From Syngnathus acus (Eukaryota; Chordata; Actinopteri; Syngnathiformes; Syngnathidae): DNA of 64,000 nucleotides. Positions 13,214 to 25,332 of this stretch are shown here, one piece after another. Under the pieces are notes generated by a model that was given only the letters and a program-made list of their open reading frames with translations, did not search any database and was not told where the DNA came from. The stretch spans positions 4,784,001 to 4,848,000 of the forward strand of contig NC_051106.1 in assembly GCF_901709675.1 (NCBI RefSeq), in the 5' to 3' direction. Position numbers and translations under genes: made by a program. The first letter of the stretch is position 1. Each line of letters opens with the position of its first letter.

Positions 13214-15128
13214 CTATTTAGGCGCCATTTCACATATCCACTGATAATTTAAATCACAACTCGTAACGAAGCGAGTCTCCCAGGGTTGAGCTGGCGAATA
13301 GATCGTAGCCACACAATTTTTTTCAAAGCTGTTGGGTTCTCCAGACTTCCAGTACCTTAAGAAAATAAACCAGGAGGTCATTCAAGTCCTGAATATACCG
13401 TAATTTTCGGACTATAAGTCGCACCGGAGTATAAGTCGCACCAGCCATAAAATGCCCAAAAAAGTGAAAAAAACCCATATATATGTATGTAAGTCGCTCC
13501 TGAGTATAAGTCGCCCCCCCACCCAAACTATGAAAAAAAACCGCGACTTATAGTCCGAAAATTACGGTACTCAATAGGTAAACAGAACAAAGACTGCATT
13601 TGTCACCTTTCTTCTGATTCCGTTGCATTATTTATCCAGACCCAAGTACCCTCCGTTTTCCCCTCAGTGACACCAATCCACTGAGCCTTTTCCCACAAAT
13701 AGAATCTATTGTTCAGGAATTGGCTGATATGATTCACATATGACTAAGAAAGCAAACAAGAGGGAAAACATTTAAAAACAACTTACATACTGTACGCAAT
13801 TTCCCACTTTTGTGTTTCCGCCCCACCTGCTCGTTCGGGTAATCTATCACGATCAGATCTGCTCCACGATTAATGCAATCGTTTCGGCTGTCCTTCCAGG
13901 TATGAGTGCTGGATGAGTTCGTAAAAGAGAAGTAATAGCAGGATGAGTTGAAATAGGTCCAGCCCTTGTTGCACTTGCCACAGGTGCCTTCTAAAGGATA
14001 CAAACACGTTTCGTTAGACAGAGTAGTGAAAAACTAAATTATAGAACTATTTAGAATGATAAAATACCAAAAGATGACATGTTAAATTGCAGGATTTTCC
14101 TCTCTCTGCGCAGACTCTCCAGCTGACTCTGATAAACCTCATTCATGGTCTTTTGCTCATTTATTTTCCCCTTCAGTTTTTCATGACTCCTGGTCGCTTT
14201 ATTTAAGGCGTTCACGGCCTCTTGCATCGCCACCATGGCATCACTGTGGTTGCCCAAGAGAAGGTCCAGCTCAGCGATGAGATGTGGTGCAGCCGGCTGG
14301 GGATTTGCGTTGGAGTGTTGTGTGACTGAGGCATCTTTTAAAAAAAAAAAACAGGACGCATGATAAAATATGTATTGGTATATTCTGCAGTACTCCTCAC
14401 CAAAAGTTTGACATGAAACAGACAATGGGTGAGTTTTTTGGTGGATAACATAATAAAAACTAAAATATGGCAAAAGTGACAATAAATGAACAAAAGAGAA
14501 TCACATAGAAATCTTCCCCAATAACTTACACATAAAATGCAGCGGTTAACTTCTTTTTACACTTGCATGACAGTTTTAAGTTTGAATCATTTTCAGAAAC
14601 TTACTTTGACTTCATCAAGTCTGATTTTATTACAGTGGTTAGCTTTCTTTTTACACTTGTGTACTAGATACTTGAAACTTGAATTAAAAAAGGTTTCACA
14701 ATCATGATTGTTTTGGTCGTTGCACTCACAGCCGGTTCTGAAAACCACAGCAATGATGAGCAGAATGACATCCAGAAATCCAAGACATAGGATGACCACG
14801 CGGTTACGTCCTTCTACGCCTGTGAAAGTGTTAACCATAGAAATCACATCCACCGTCACATCAAACTTTCTCACTTTTTCAGCACTTGACTGCAGTGGGT
14901 CACAAACTGGTGATTCTCAAGACCTACATCTTTTAATTCATTTAATTTCCATACGCTAGAGGATTAAATTACTATTATTACTGAGTAATAGTGAAGAAAA
15001 TAATGCACTGTACCTTGCCCAAACAATCCATAGTGTGAACGAGGGGGTCCGCTGCGGTTGAACGAAACTTGAGATGACTTAGGCGCATAAGATACAGTGT
15101 GCTCAGTAGCTCTCGGCTCACTCTCCAT
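13214..15128 (-). CDS. C-type lectin D, type II membrane receptor, EPN kept but WND lost
   Basis: Six exons: 15128-15014, 14819-14730, 14334-14068, 13990-13827, 13743-13607, 13355-13214; 304 aa. The 38-residue tail holds two tyrosines, including SHYGLF near its end (a YxxPhi endocytosis-type motif). The membrane segment is VVILCLGFLDVILLIIAVVF. The neck is coiled-coil with an NHS sequon. The lectin domain starts CGKCNKGWTYFNSSCYYF and ends YQWICEMAPK. EPN is present (264-266), but the WND region reads RFVTSCD, so calcium coordination is probably incomplete. The final intron carries a 174-bp inverted-repeat element. As the most upstream gene it is the first of the tandem array. Confidence 0.87.
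13396..13569. mobile_element. 174-bp MITE-like element with terminal inverted repeats
   Basis: The ends are near-perfect inverted repeats of about 26 bp: TACCGTAATTTTCGGACTAT at the left, mirrored by ATAGTCCGAAAATTACGGTA at the right. The interior holds several copies of an AGTATAAGTCGC unit. It has no coding capacity, so it is non-autonomous, and it lies in the last intron of lectin D. I recognise the sequence type as a common animal interspersed repeat but cannot assign the superfamily from memory. Confidence 0.85.
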
Positions 15129-16471
15129 TGCTGCAGGAACTGCATACTAGCGTGTTTGCTTTCTGTCTTATACACACCCTAACCCCAGCCACGCTCGCAT
15201 TATTCACCCAGGATCACATGCTTTAAAGGTGGCTTTTACATCGGGACAGTTGACAAACATGTAATTATATATGAAAAATATCTAGAAGTATTGGCAGAAT
15301 ATTATTATATTATATTATATTATATTATTAATAATAATAGTAATAATATTAACAATTTGAATATGCGTCTGAAGGGTTAACAACAAACCAACAAAAACAA
15401 AAGGGAAACATGCAGACTTCATGAGGGAACCAAACCTTTTCTCCAGCCATAATGTCCAAATGGCAACATTATAATGCCGTACATAAAGTATGATTTATAA
15501 TTAATTTATGAATATGCTTTGGGCTCAGAAATTTGCCTCAAGAGATGAATAAAGGTATTTTGTATATATTTAGGGAGAATTGAGAGACAAAAATATTTGT
15601 GATTCATTTAGTATTTTTGGTATTGTTGTGTAATTCAGATTAATATTGTACATCAGCAAATATAGCATGCTAGACTCTTGCATAACATCCGTTTATTAAA
15701 ATGAAAACGTCAGGATAAAGAAGAAGTACAACTGTGTGGTGGCACTTTTTAAATTTTGTTGTACATGTGTGACAATGACAATAAAGATCTATTCTATTCT
15801 ATTCTAACTGCAACATTTACATGAATGTAATGCTCCCCTGAATTATTTTTAAAAAATTCCATCAGGGCTAAAAAGGATGATCCAGTTGTAAACATTCTTG
15901 TTATTGTATTTTGCCTCCGCTTCATGGAAAGCTGTTTCGGCATTTGTTCAATACCCTTGATAAGGATGGCATTTGTGCGAGACACATGTCTACTAGTTGG
16001 TTCAAGATGTGTAAATATTTGGATTCACTTACTGGTAATCTTCACTTGGCATTGATTTAAGATGAATGGAACCAAAGAAAAGACCCTGTAATGTCGCTAT
16101 CTAGTGGACGTAAAATAATAATGGTCACATACAATATGAAGAGCCGACAATAATTAGTGCTCTATTAATAATAATAATAATTTTCGAGGTGCCTGCTCTT
16201 TTTAAGCGCTTTATTATCAGTCTGATTTCTCACTTTTGTTTTTACATTTGAAAACTTTCTCCTCCTTCCTTTGTTAAAATAGACTCAATGCTGATGATGA
16301 CAAAACATTTTTAAAAAGTAAACACAAACCAGGGAACATTATTGACGATGATGACAAATTTGGAAAAGCAAGATATTCCCCATCCATGGCTTTATTTAAA
16401 AAAAATGAATGGATGGATGGATGGATGGATGGATGGATGGATGGATGGATGGATGGATGGATGGATGGATG

Positions 16472-16517
<46 letters not shown>

Positions 16518-17184
16518 CGAACGGATGGATGGATGGATGGATGGATGGACGGACGGACGGACGGACGGAGTATTCAAAGTCTGCAGTCTTCTCCAAAAAA
16601 GATTTGTGGCAAAATACATTTCAGAATCTGTTCTTTTTTTTTTTTTTTATTGGTACCAAAGTAAAAGAGTTTCTTTTACTCTATTTTTTTTCCTTTCAGA
16701 CAGCAAGTGTGAGCTCTATACACATTAGTCTTCTTTCAAAAACACATTACCACGATTTAAAATTGGTGGCGCTGTAAGTCTGGCACGCGCTACGCTAAAC
16801 AAACTGCGCTACCGGCTTCACAGGAAATACGTTTCTCTTATTTCCGTCGTAAAATAAAAAACAGGCAAGTTAAACGGAAGACCTTTATTTTGAAAGTTGA
16901 AATGAAGTTGGTCGAATTCGTTGTTTCATTTGTGACGCTTGACTCTTGTAGAACTTACACGCATTTTTGCCTTCTCGGTTGATTTCCCCTCCAATATTGT
17001 GCATTTTGCAGGTATATTAGCTCCCCGGTTGTAGTCGCTACACATTTAATAGTTTCTTTTCATTTTCGGTGGGCAAGACATGTCTGACTGGTGACGCTTT
17101 AAGGAAAGGAGTCTGCCGAAAGAGTTTTCGAGTCAGGCCTGTTTGTGTTCTTTCCCATCAGTGCAGCTGGTGGCTAACACAGAA
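15129..17184. other. Intergenic spacer between lectin cluster and NEK9
   Basis: No gene was seen. It contains short AT-rich repeats (15300-15350), a compound tetranucleotide satellite (16406-16570) and the presumed NEK9 promoter/5' UTR near 16,780-17,184. The open frames over the satellite are repeat artefacts. Confidence 0.6.
16406..16570. repeat. Compound tetranucleotide satellite: GGAT, TGAT, GGAT, GGAC blocks
   Basis: About 165 bp of consecutive tetramer arrays: (GGAT)n, then (TGAT)n, a short break (GACGAACG), (GGAT)n again, then (GGAC)n. Each block differs from its neighbour by one base of the unit, consistent with slippage spreading point mutations. It creates false frames in several registers. 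Confidence 0.95.
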
Positions 17185-20100
17185 ATGTCACTGGCCGAGT
17201 ATGAGCGACATTTCGACTCGCTCAGTTCCGATTTGGCCAGCGGGTCTGTGCTGAGCGAGCGGTCAACGTCAGCCACGTTTAATGGCGAAGAGGAGAAGTT
17301 GCATTACATTCCCATCCGGATCCTCGGGAGGGGGGCGTTCGGTGAAGCGACGCTGTACAGAAGAACCGAGGTGAGCTCATCCTCTCTACTTCACTCCACT
17401 TTACTTACTTAGCAACTGTTGTCTGGAGAAAAGATAGTCATCACGTTGCTAGGCAACAATAACAGACTCCATGGAATTAGGGGAAAACTTAAATTATTCT
17501 AATCAAATAGATAAAAGTAAATATTCATCCCTGCTTTCAATCCTACACAATTAGATTTATTTTTTTATTGTTCTGCCCTCATAGAAGAGAAATGGTACTG
17601 TTAAAACAAAGTGATAGATGTCACATTATAAAGCAAATAAAGAACTCAACATTAATAGGTGACTCATGTGATTTAAAAAAAAAATGCTCATGGAGATAAG
17701 CATTATTTGCAGTTAACTCCCTCTTTGTTCCTCAGGACAACTCCCTGGTTGTATGGAAGGAGGTGGACCTGAACTCGCTCTCTGAACGTGAGCGCAGGGA
17801 TGTCATGAATGAAATCGAAATACTATCCATCTTGGAGCACAACAACATCATTGCTTACTTCAATCACTTCATAGACAAAAACACTCTGCTCATTGAGCTT
17901 GAATATTGCAATGGTAAGAGATGCTGATTTTATTGACACCAAGTTTGACCGAAGGCTAAATAACGTTGTCACCACAGGTGGAAATCTTTATGACAAAATC
18001 GTCCAACAGAAGGGCAAACTTTTTAATAAGGAGGTAAGAGCAGATCAGATACAAAAGAATCCCCCCCCACACACACACAAATACAAATAAAGCATCTCAC
18101 ACATTTCATCTCTACCATTATATTCTCTGCAGGTGGTTATTTGGTTCCTGTACCAGATTGCTTCGGCCGTGGCCCACATTCACAAAGCTGGCATTTTACA
18201 CAGGTGAGATACTAAAATAAAACGGTGAGTTGTTTAAGATCCATCATCGCCCTTGTTTCCCTGCAGGGATATCAAAACGCTCAACATTTTCCTGACCAAG
18301 ACTGACCTCATCAAGCTCGGTGATTACGGTCTTGCCAAGAAACTCGGCTCGGAGTTTTCGATGGCAGAAACGGTGCGTTTGTATCACGCTAGAGTTATAG
18401 TTCTTTGGAGATTAACAATCCACGAGTTTTACGAAAAAGATAAGGTTGGGGTGCCTTGCGTGTAATTCTAATGTACTTTTATGTATGTGCAGTGCGTGGG
18501 AACTCCATATTATATGTCGCCAGAATTGTGCCAGGGAGCAAAGTACAACTTCAAATCTGATATCTGGGCCATGGGCTGTGTGCTTTTTGAAGTCTTAACT
18601 CTTACAAGAACATTTGATGCTACGGTAAGACTCACATGCATGTATTTATTTAAACGCTTTACAAATACCAATGTCTAGTTTTTGACAGGATGGTGATGCA
18701 ATTTGTGTCTTTGCAGAATGCTCTCAACCTGTGTGTAAAAATAGTTCAGGGAAACTGGACTATGGATGTGAACCGGGATGTTTATGGAGCTGAATTGATT
18801 AAGCTAATTTACGAGTGTCTTAATCAAGTGAGTGGATTTGTTTAAAATGGTAAATTAGCTGTACAAAAAAGTCTGCCTCGCTTTCTTGGATGTTACAATT
18901 ATTTTTTTTATGATTTTTTTTTTTTTTTTTCTGTGACAGGATCCTGCAAAGAGACCAACAGCTGAGCAGATTCTGGACCAGCCGGTCCTCTCCTGTTGCC
19001 GACAGTAAGTGAGAGTTAGGTTTTATATAAAAAAACTGTGAAGAAGTATTTGCCCTCTTCTCAAATTGTAACTTTTGTGGTATAGTTTGCCCATAGTTTA
19101 CCGCACAACAAACATCTGACAACTTTTCTCTCTGGCAGGGAGCTTGCAGAGCGAGTCGCCCTGCTGAATTCTGCAATGAAGAAACCAAAGTAAGCTCATC
19201 TTTTCTTCTGTCATCACCTAACTATCATCCTAGGAGTTTCCAATTGATTGTTCTTCGTCTATAGGCTGAGTACAGCCACCGAGACCCCTGTTGCCGTGGT
19301 GACCACACGCTCAAGAGAGGTGTATTTCTGGGGCGGAGGCAAGTTCACGCCCCAGAAACTGGACACTTTTAAAGGGGGCAGCGGTGCTCAACATGTATGT
19401 GCTGGAGAGAGTCACTTTGCAGTGGTGACGGTGGAAAAAGAACTGTACACTTGGGCGGTAAGTTTGAACAGTCAACCCCTGTATAAAAAAAAACAAAAAA
19501 CGATACGTGTATCATCCAATGAACGTTTGCTAGCTTAATGCTAACATATAATGCAAAACGCCAATGGGGGGCTAACGGAAATTGTGCACTGTAAAAAACA
19601 AAACAAAACAGCAGATGCACTCATTCAGGTGAAGTCCTTAAAATCATGTGCTCCTCAGAATGTTCAAGGCGGCACCAAGATGGTGGGCCAACTGGGGCAT
19701 GGAGATCAAGCTTCCTATCGACAACCCAAAAGGGTTGAGAAGCTCCAGGGAAAGGCCATCCGACAGGTGGCGTGCGGTACTGACTTCACTGTCTGCATCA
19801 CTGGTGAGCACGCGACCCACCCGTTGGGGGCATTAGAAATGAACAAACTTGCTTAATAACCGGCTCTCTTCTGCAGATGAGGACCAAATGTACACGTTTG
19901 GCTCAGACTATTACGGCTGCATCGGTGTGGAGGGTGTCATGGGCATGCAGATCCTGGAGCCGGTGCTTCTGGAGTTTTTTGAGGAGCGGCCGGTCCGTCA
20001 GGTTTCTTGCGGAGACAACCATGTGGTGGTGCTCACCCACAGTGGAGACATCTTCTCCTGGGGTTGTGGAGAGTATGGTATGGACCAGTGATACTGTTAC

Positions 20101-22653
20101 ATTTCCACCAACCAAAATGTGTTTTTGTAATTATTATTTTAACCAGTAGATGGCGACAGAAGCCTCTTTGATATACAATACTATCTCTTATTTATAGGGC
20201 GACTAGGTTTGGAATGTGAGGATGATTTTTCTTCTCCAATGCAAGTAAGACTGGCGCGAGCGAGTCCCTGACTGTAATCGCTGTTTTGGCATGCGTTGAC
20301 ATTTAATCTGTTTTCCTCAGGTGGAGCTCCCCAAAGGCGCCACCATCTCGTCTGTGTCATGTAGCAGTGACGGAACCTTCTTCTTGACAGACACTGGCAA
20401 AGTTCTAGCTTGTGGGAACAATGAATTCAACAAGCTAGGTCTGAACCAAGAATTCTCCGGTCTCAAACACCACCCTGGAGAGGTACTGGCGTGCAATCCA
20501 ACCAATTATTTAGGAAAAGCCATTGTGTTGATTATTTGGATATGTTCAGAGCACTACGTATTTGTTTCACTCTCACCTCAGGGTTACCAGGCCATCCCTT
20601 ATACCACAACACTGACTTTGGCAAAGCAGCTGTCACGCTTTGCCATCCATACTATAGCTCCAGGGAGAAACCATACAGCCGCCATTGACGGTACTGTGAC
20701 AAAAGAACACAAATTTGTATCTGTCGTTGTTGAAGGCTCATCCTTAAAATGGCTTTCACAGAACGTGGTCGCCTCCTCACATTCGGGTGTAACAAGTACG
20801 GCCAGCTAGGTGTCAAAGATTTTAAGAAACACCAAGGTGTGCAAGTCCTGGTTGGACCATTTGGGGGAAAGATCGTCAAATTAGTTTCTTGTGGGGATGG
20901 CTTCACAATCGCAGCAACGGAGGGTAAGAGCACATACCTGTACAATACTACCGACATGACGTTTGTGAACAGTTGCCATCTTTTTTTTTTTGTAGACAAT
21001 CAGATCTTCGCATGGGGAAATGCAGGAAACGGGCGACTCGGAATGCCTGCTGACAAGGGATTCGGTTCAGAGGTTTGTCCCGCCATGCCGAGGCCCATCT
21101 TTGGATCCCTCCACCACGTGCCAGACCTTTCTTGTCGTAACTGGCATACCATCATCATCATGGGTTCGACATTTCAGATCATCGCCTTGGTGGTGTCAAT
21201 GGCTTTGCTAGCTTCCTGTCTGATGTTTTTTGTCGCCTCTTTGCAGAAAAAGTGCTCAACTCCAAGACCATTCGCTCGAACAGCAGTGGATTGTCAGTTG
21301 GTAGTGGTAAATAGATTTTTTAGTTCTCGCTTTAACGTTGTGTGGAAGCTTATACGGTAAACACTGTTTGCTTGTGTGTCAATTGTAGGGATTGGACAGG
21401 ATGGTTCCATAGCCACCGTGGATCTGGAAATGGAGCCGGGTTCCGAGACGGAGTGTCAGGACAGGGGCCTCGGGGGTACTGTGGAGGTTGATCTGGATGC
21501 TTGCAATTTGGAAACGCCAATGATGTCGATGGCAAATCAGACTGGAGACAGTTCGTGTCCTCTCTGGCTGAGAAAGGTTTGTTCACAATCCTAACTGTAC
21601 GTGACCCTTCTTTTTGTCTTTCACATAAATTCACATGAAGCATCTATTGCTGATTATGCCTCCTACAGGAGCTTGAGGATGCTGAGTTTATCCCAATACC
21701 TGATGAGTCAGATATTCCTCCAGACGAGCTGCCATCTTTCTCAGAGAGTACCACTCTGCCGTATAATGAGCTGAAGGACCTGAAGGCTGTTGCAGCAGCT
21801 GTCAGCAGTGAGCATGACCTATCGGTAATGCTAATGACCATGTTCTTTACTCTCTCTTTGACTGTCTGAAGTCTGAAGATGGCCAGACATTAAAACAAAT
21901 ATATCTCTTCAAATGCAATTTCAAAACTTCTAATGCTGTCTTGACAGCCAGGCTCTTTTGCCACAAGAAAAATCCTCCAGTGCCATTGATGACGTCCCCC
22001 TATTGAAAAAAAAAAATGGTTGCTCTATTCTGCTCAAACTGCAAAATTAAACGTGTGCCCTTTTGAGGCGTCATAATGTCAAGGTGGACTCTTTCCACAG
22101 AGCACGCGAGCAAGCGATGACAAACTTAACGGCCTCGAGGAGGCCGTCGTCTTCAGCCAAGGGGACTCGATCACGTGCTGCAGAGCAAGTAGCGAGGTGG
22201 CAGAGGTAACGCACCAGCCCGCGACAAGTGTCAACAAAGTCGCCTTGTTAACACAACAAATTTCTTTCACAGCTGCGAGAGATGGTCACTCAGCAAGAGA
22301 AGAGGATCCAGATGCTGGAGAAGCAGGTAAGACTGCAAGTTGCAACATAGCATAGATGTGCCTTTGGCTGCCTGCAATAAAAAGCCATCCTAAAATGTCT
22401 CGGAAAGTCAGGGAGTATCTGATGTGACCACCATCATAAGGTTGATGTGTTATTCCCACCACTGTTGTAGGTCAATGACCAGCAAAAGGACAACGAGAGA
22501 TTGTTGGCAGCTTTCAACCGGCTATCGCTGCTGGAAACTAGGTGTGACAATAACGGCAACCATTGCGACGGTCACGTACCTGACGATGGGGGAGCAGCAC
22601 GAGCATCTGGGTTCACACCGCATGGGGGCAGACCTGCAGGGTCCAGCTTATGA
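17185..22653 (+). CDS. nek9: NEK9 (Nercc1) serine/threonine kinase with RCC1 repeats
   Basis: A 23-exon model, 962 aa (human about 979). Exons: 17185-17370, 17736-17913, 17978-18033, 18133-18203, 18267-18372, 18493-18624, 18717-18827, 18940-19004, 19139-19189, 19265-19457, 19659-19803, 19877-20077, 20198-20244, 20321-20482, 20582-20690, 20762-20923, 20996-21163, 21247-21306, 21389-21576, 21669-21824, 22101-22205, 22273-22326, 22471-22653. Kinase domain: GRGAFGEA loop (48-55), HRD (163-165), DYG (183-185; NEK9 uses DYG rather than DFG) and [14 protein letters not shown]1-like propeller repeats follow (VWGGG-type, [41 protein letters not shown]), then an acidic tail and a C-terminal coiled coil (exons 21-23). 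NEK9 acts with NEK6/7 in mitotic spindle assembly. Intron 17 uses a weak donor (GTTCGA). Confidence 0.95.
20143..20157 (+). promoter_or_regulatory. CTCF-like motif in NEK9 intron 12
   Basis: CCAGTAGATGGCGAC fits the CTCF core (CCASNAGRKGGCRS). The site is intronic. Occupancy is unknown. Confidence 0.35.
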
Positions 22654-24204
22654 GGTCCAGCTTGCTAATGCCCTTCTCAATGGGGGATGTGACGAAACTC
22701 TGCATTTTCGGAATTCATCAGGCCGGTGAATGTGAGAATAGAAAACAACTGCCTCACATACCTTAACAAGCCTCTCGTGTTGTTACATACGGTATTTAAC
22801 AAAGTGTGTGTTATTTTATTGCATATGCACAATTGTTCTCGTGCACATGTTGCACACAGGCTTCCTACAGACTGACATGTTGACTGGGTTCAACATGAGG
22901 CGTCAGACAATCTTAGTGTTATTCCATCCACAATGTGAATCTCAAGTCCTCGTTTTACTGGCAACCGTTGTTTACTTAAAGTGATGTCACCTTGAGGCTT
23001 TAGTGCTTGCATGTTGGCGGCTATCATTCAGCAGAAAAAAAAGAAAACTTATGAGCGCAAATGTGAGGCCTTGAACCAGATCGGTTAAGTGGGTTTGTTT
23101 ATGATTAGGCAGAAAAAAAAAACTTTGTAGAGCAGAACCTGAAACAGGACCTTGGCAGAAGACTGCGCTCACTCTTGAGTGCACTTGTTTGCTTGTCAAT
23201 AGCGTAAATGCCGTACTCAACAGATAAAAGAATTGTAGAAATCTTAGTCATTACAAAATTACCAAAGTTGTGTGTCACTGTCAGACTGTCATCTCCGTTC
23301 ATTTATCAGAATGTTTAAAAAAAAACTATTTAATTGCCTTATCCTCACTAATATGCGATATTTGAAACCCCAGTTCTTATGCAAATATGTTTTTTAAAAT
23401 GTGCATGTATTCTTTTTATATATCTGGTGAAACTACTGACAAGGTAGCTGTAGACAGTTTCTCTTAGCCATTTGTGTGGCTGGCTAAATCTGCCACATTT
23501 ATGACGCAAACACTTGAATCGTTTTATTAGAAGGGGAAGATTTTTTTATTTTATTTGCAACCTGAAATAGTCAGCAATCTTTAGTCAGTTGTTTTGTATA
23601 AACTCACGAGATCTATATTTAATGTACACTTGGTCAATTAACTGTCCACTGTAAGATGTGTTGTCTTAGCATAATGCAGTGTCTTAAGCTTTTGAAACCA
23701 AAACCTGTATAAATAACTTGTTTGTGTCTTACGACATATTTTTTGACAGCTTTAAAATGTCCCGGAAAGTATACATATGTCTTCAAGTATATGTACTGTG
23801 TAAAATACATAAATATAATTAAACCAAACACCGGCCTTGCGTGTGTTTCTGCAGACTGGAGATTAAAACGTCGATTTTGACCAAATAATGCGGTTCAGTC
23901 TCGACTACGTGCTTGTGCTCACGTTTGTTGCTAGGATACCGTCGCTTTTGATTGACGTCATTATCGTCACTTCCGGAAGTGGATTTCACCGCAAATCCCT
24001 CAATTGTTTTTAACGTCCAGTCCATTCGAATAACTTTCAGGTGAATATTTAATTAGCAACAAAGCAACCCGAATTCTGCGTGTTTATGCATGTAAAGACA
24101 TTTGTTCAGATTTTAGACAATATTGCATGCTAGCATGTCGCTGCACTGCAACCTATGTATTATGGTTAAAATATCAATCAGTGTCGTGTTTTTCTATATG
24201 CAGC
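22654..24204. other. NEK9 3' UTR and ACYP1 promoter region
   Basis: No gene was seen. A plausible poly(A) signal ATTAAA lies at 23818-23823. From about 23,900 the sequence becomes promoter-like, with an X-box-like motif, a CRE and a double ETS site before ACYP1. ZC2HC1C, which lies between NEK9 and ACYP1 in mammals, is not visible. Confidence 0.55.
23927..23981. promoter_or_regulatory. Promoter motif cluster upstream of ACYP1 (X-box-like, CRE, palindromic ETS)
   Basis: Within 55 bp: GTTGCTAGGATAC (23927-23939, X-box-like), TGACGTCA (23953-23960, full CRE palindrome) and CACTTCCGGAAGTG (23968-23981, two face-to-face ETS sites). The cluster lies about 225 bp before the ACYP1 ATG and is typical of a TATA-less housekeeping promoter. 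Confidence 0.55.
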
Positions 24205-24880
24205 ATGACAGACGGAGAATTGATTTCTGTGGATTATGAAGTGTTTGGAAAAGTGCAAGGGGTGTTTTTTCGGAAATATACACAGGTACCTTTTTAGTGC
24301 GTTATGCACTTATATTTTGTAGACAGATTCACAAATGCATTGTCACGTTTCGTCAAGAATGCACGTTTCCCTTGCCCCCCTACGCATTTGCACATATACA
24401 TAAATATATAAATATCTGACCTCAAAGAAAATATAGACAAAAATATCTACTGTCATTACGATTTACAGTGGATGTAAAAATGTCAAATAAATAAGTTTAA
24501 AGAATAAATAGATTTTGTCATTTGATGTCATTTGTTTATGTACAATCACATTCATCAAGAGGATTGTAGTATTACTTACATTTCATATGTAATGTTTCGC
24601 GTGCAGTAAAGTTGGTCATGTTATTTGACTGTCAAATGATCTGTTTTTCTGTTGGGCTTTGCAGACCCAGGGCAAGAAGCTCGGCCTTGTAGGTTGGGTC
24701 CAGAACACAAGTGCGGGAACTGTGCAAGGGCAGATCCAGGGCCCACGCAAAAAGGTGATAGAAATGAAACATTGGCTCAAATCCACTGGGAGTCCCAAAT
24801 CACAGATTACCAAGGCAGAGTTCAAGAATGAGAAAACAGTTGTCAGTCTTGATCACTCATCTTTTGACATTGTAAAATGA
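24205..24880 (+). CDS. acyp1: Acylphosphatase-1
   Basis: Two exons, 24205-24285 and 24665-24880, encode 98 aa, the usual acylphosphatase size. It has the family signature FGKVQGVFFRKYTQ (the arginine binds the acyl phosphate) and GLVGWVQNTSAGTVQGQIQG (the asparagine is catalytic). The C-terminal part reads SPKSQITKAEFKNEK and ends FDIVK. It hydrolyses carboxyl-phosphate bonds of acyl phosphates in the cytosol. The erythrocyte/organ-common type (ACYP1) is favoured over ACYP2 by sequence and by its place between NEK9 and MLH3, as in mammals. An AATAAA signal follows at 25005-25010. Confidence 0.95.
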
Positions 24881-25004
24881 CATGCACATTATTAGTCTAC
24901 AAGCAGTTATTTATTTTGTCTGACCTTTGTTGAAATTCATTATCTATCATGTATTGAAAAGGTGAATATTCCTTACATCCACAGTATCTGGAAAAGCTTT
25001 CATC

Positions 25005-25010
25005 AATAAA
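25005..25010 (+). terminator. Poly(A) signal AATAAA for ACYP1
   Basis: Canonical hexamer 125 nt after the ACYP1 stop codon. Confidence 0.6.
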
Positions 25011-25065
25011 ACAAAAAACGCAGTTTGTTTTTTATTTCTCAATTTAAATTAACTATTCATCCCGT

Positions 25066-25079
25066 CCAGTAGGTGGCGC
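25066..25079 (+). promoter_or_regulatory. CTCF-like motif between ACYP1 and MLH3
   Basis: CCAGTAGGTGGCGC is an excellent match to the CTCF core consensus. It lies just past the ACYP1 poly(A) signal and about 265 bp before the MLH3 ATG, where an insulator between tandem genes would be plausible. Confidence 0.5.
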
Positions 25080-25332
25080 GCTAGGACAGGGAGGCCATTG
25101 GTTCCTTCCACAATAGCATGGCAGTCGGTTAATGTTTAGCTTCCGGTGTTGACATTGTTTCATTTTCCGTGAGTTGTTTATATTTTGTTTTTCCTTTATT
25201 TTTAATTACCAATTTTTGACAGCACCATGAATACGCCACGGTCACGACTAGAGGACTCTAAATAGACTAGAGGAAGCTAAATGGCGACGGCGAAATGTCA
25301 CGTTTGAAAACAAGTGAAAATGTACAACCGGG

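Noticed and set aside
16392-16777. Frames rich in repeated SIHP/NQSI or DGWM units
   Set aside because: Translations of the tetranucleotide satellite in several registers, not proteins.
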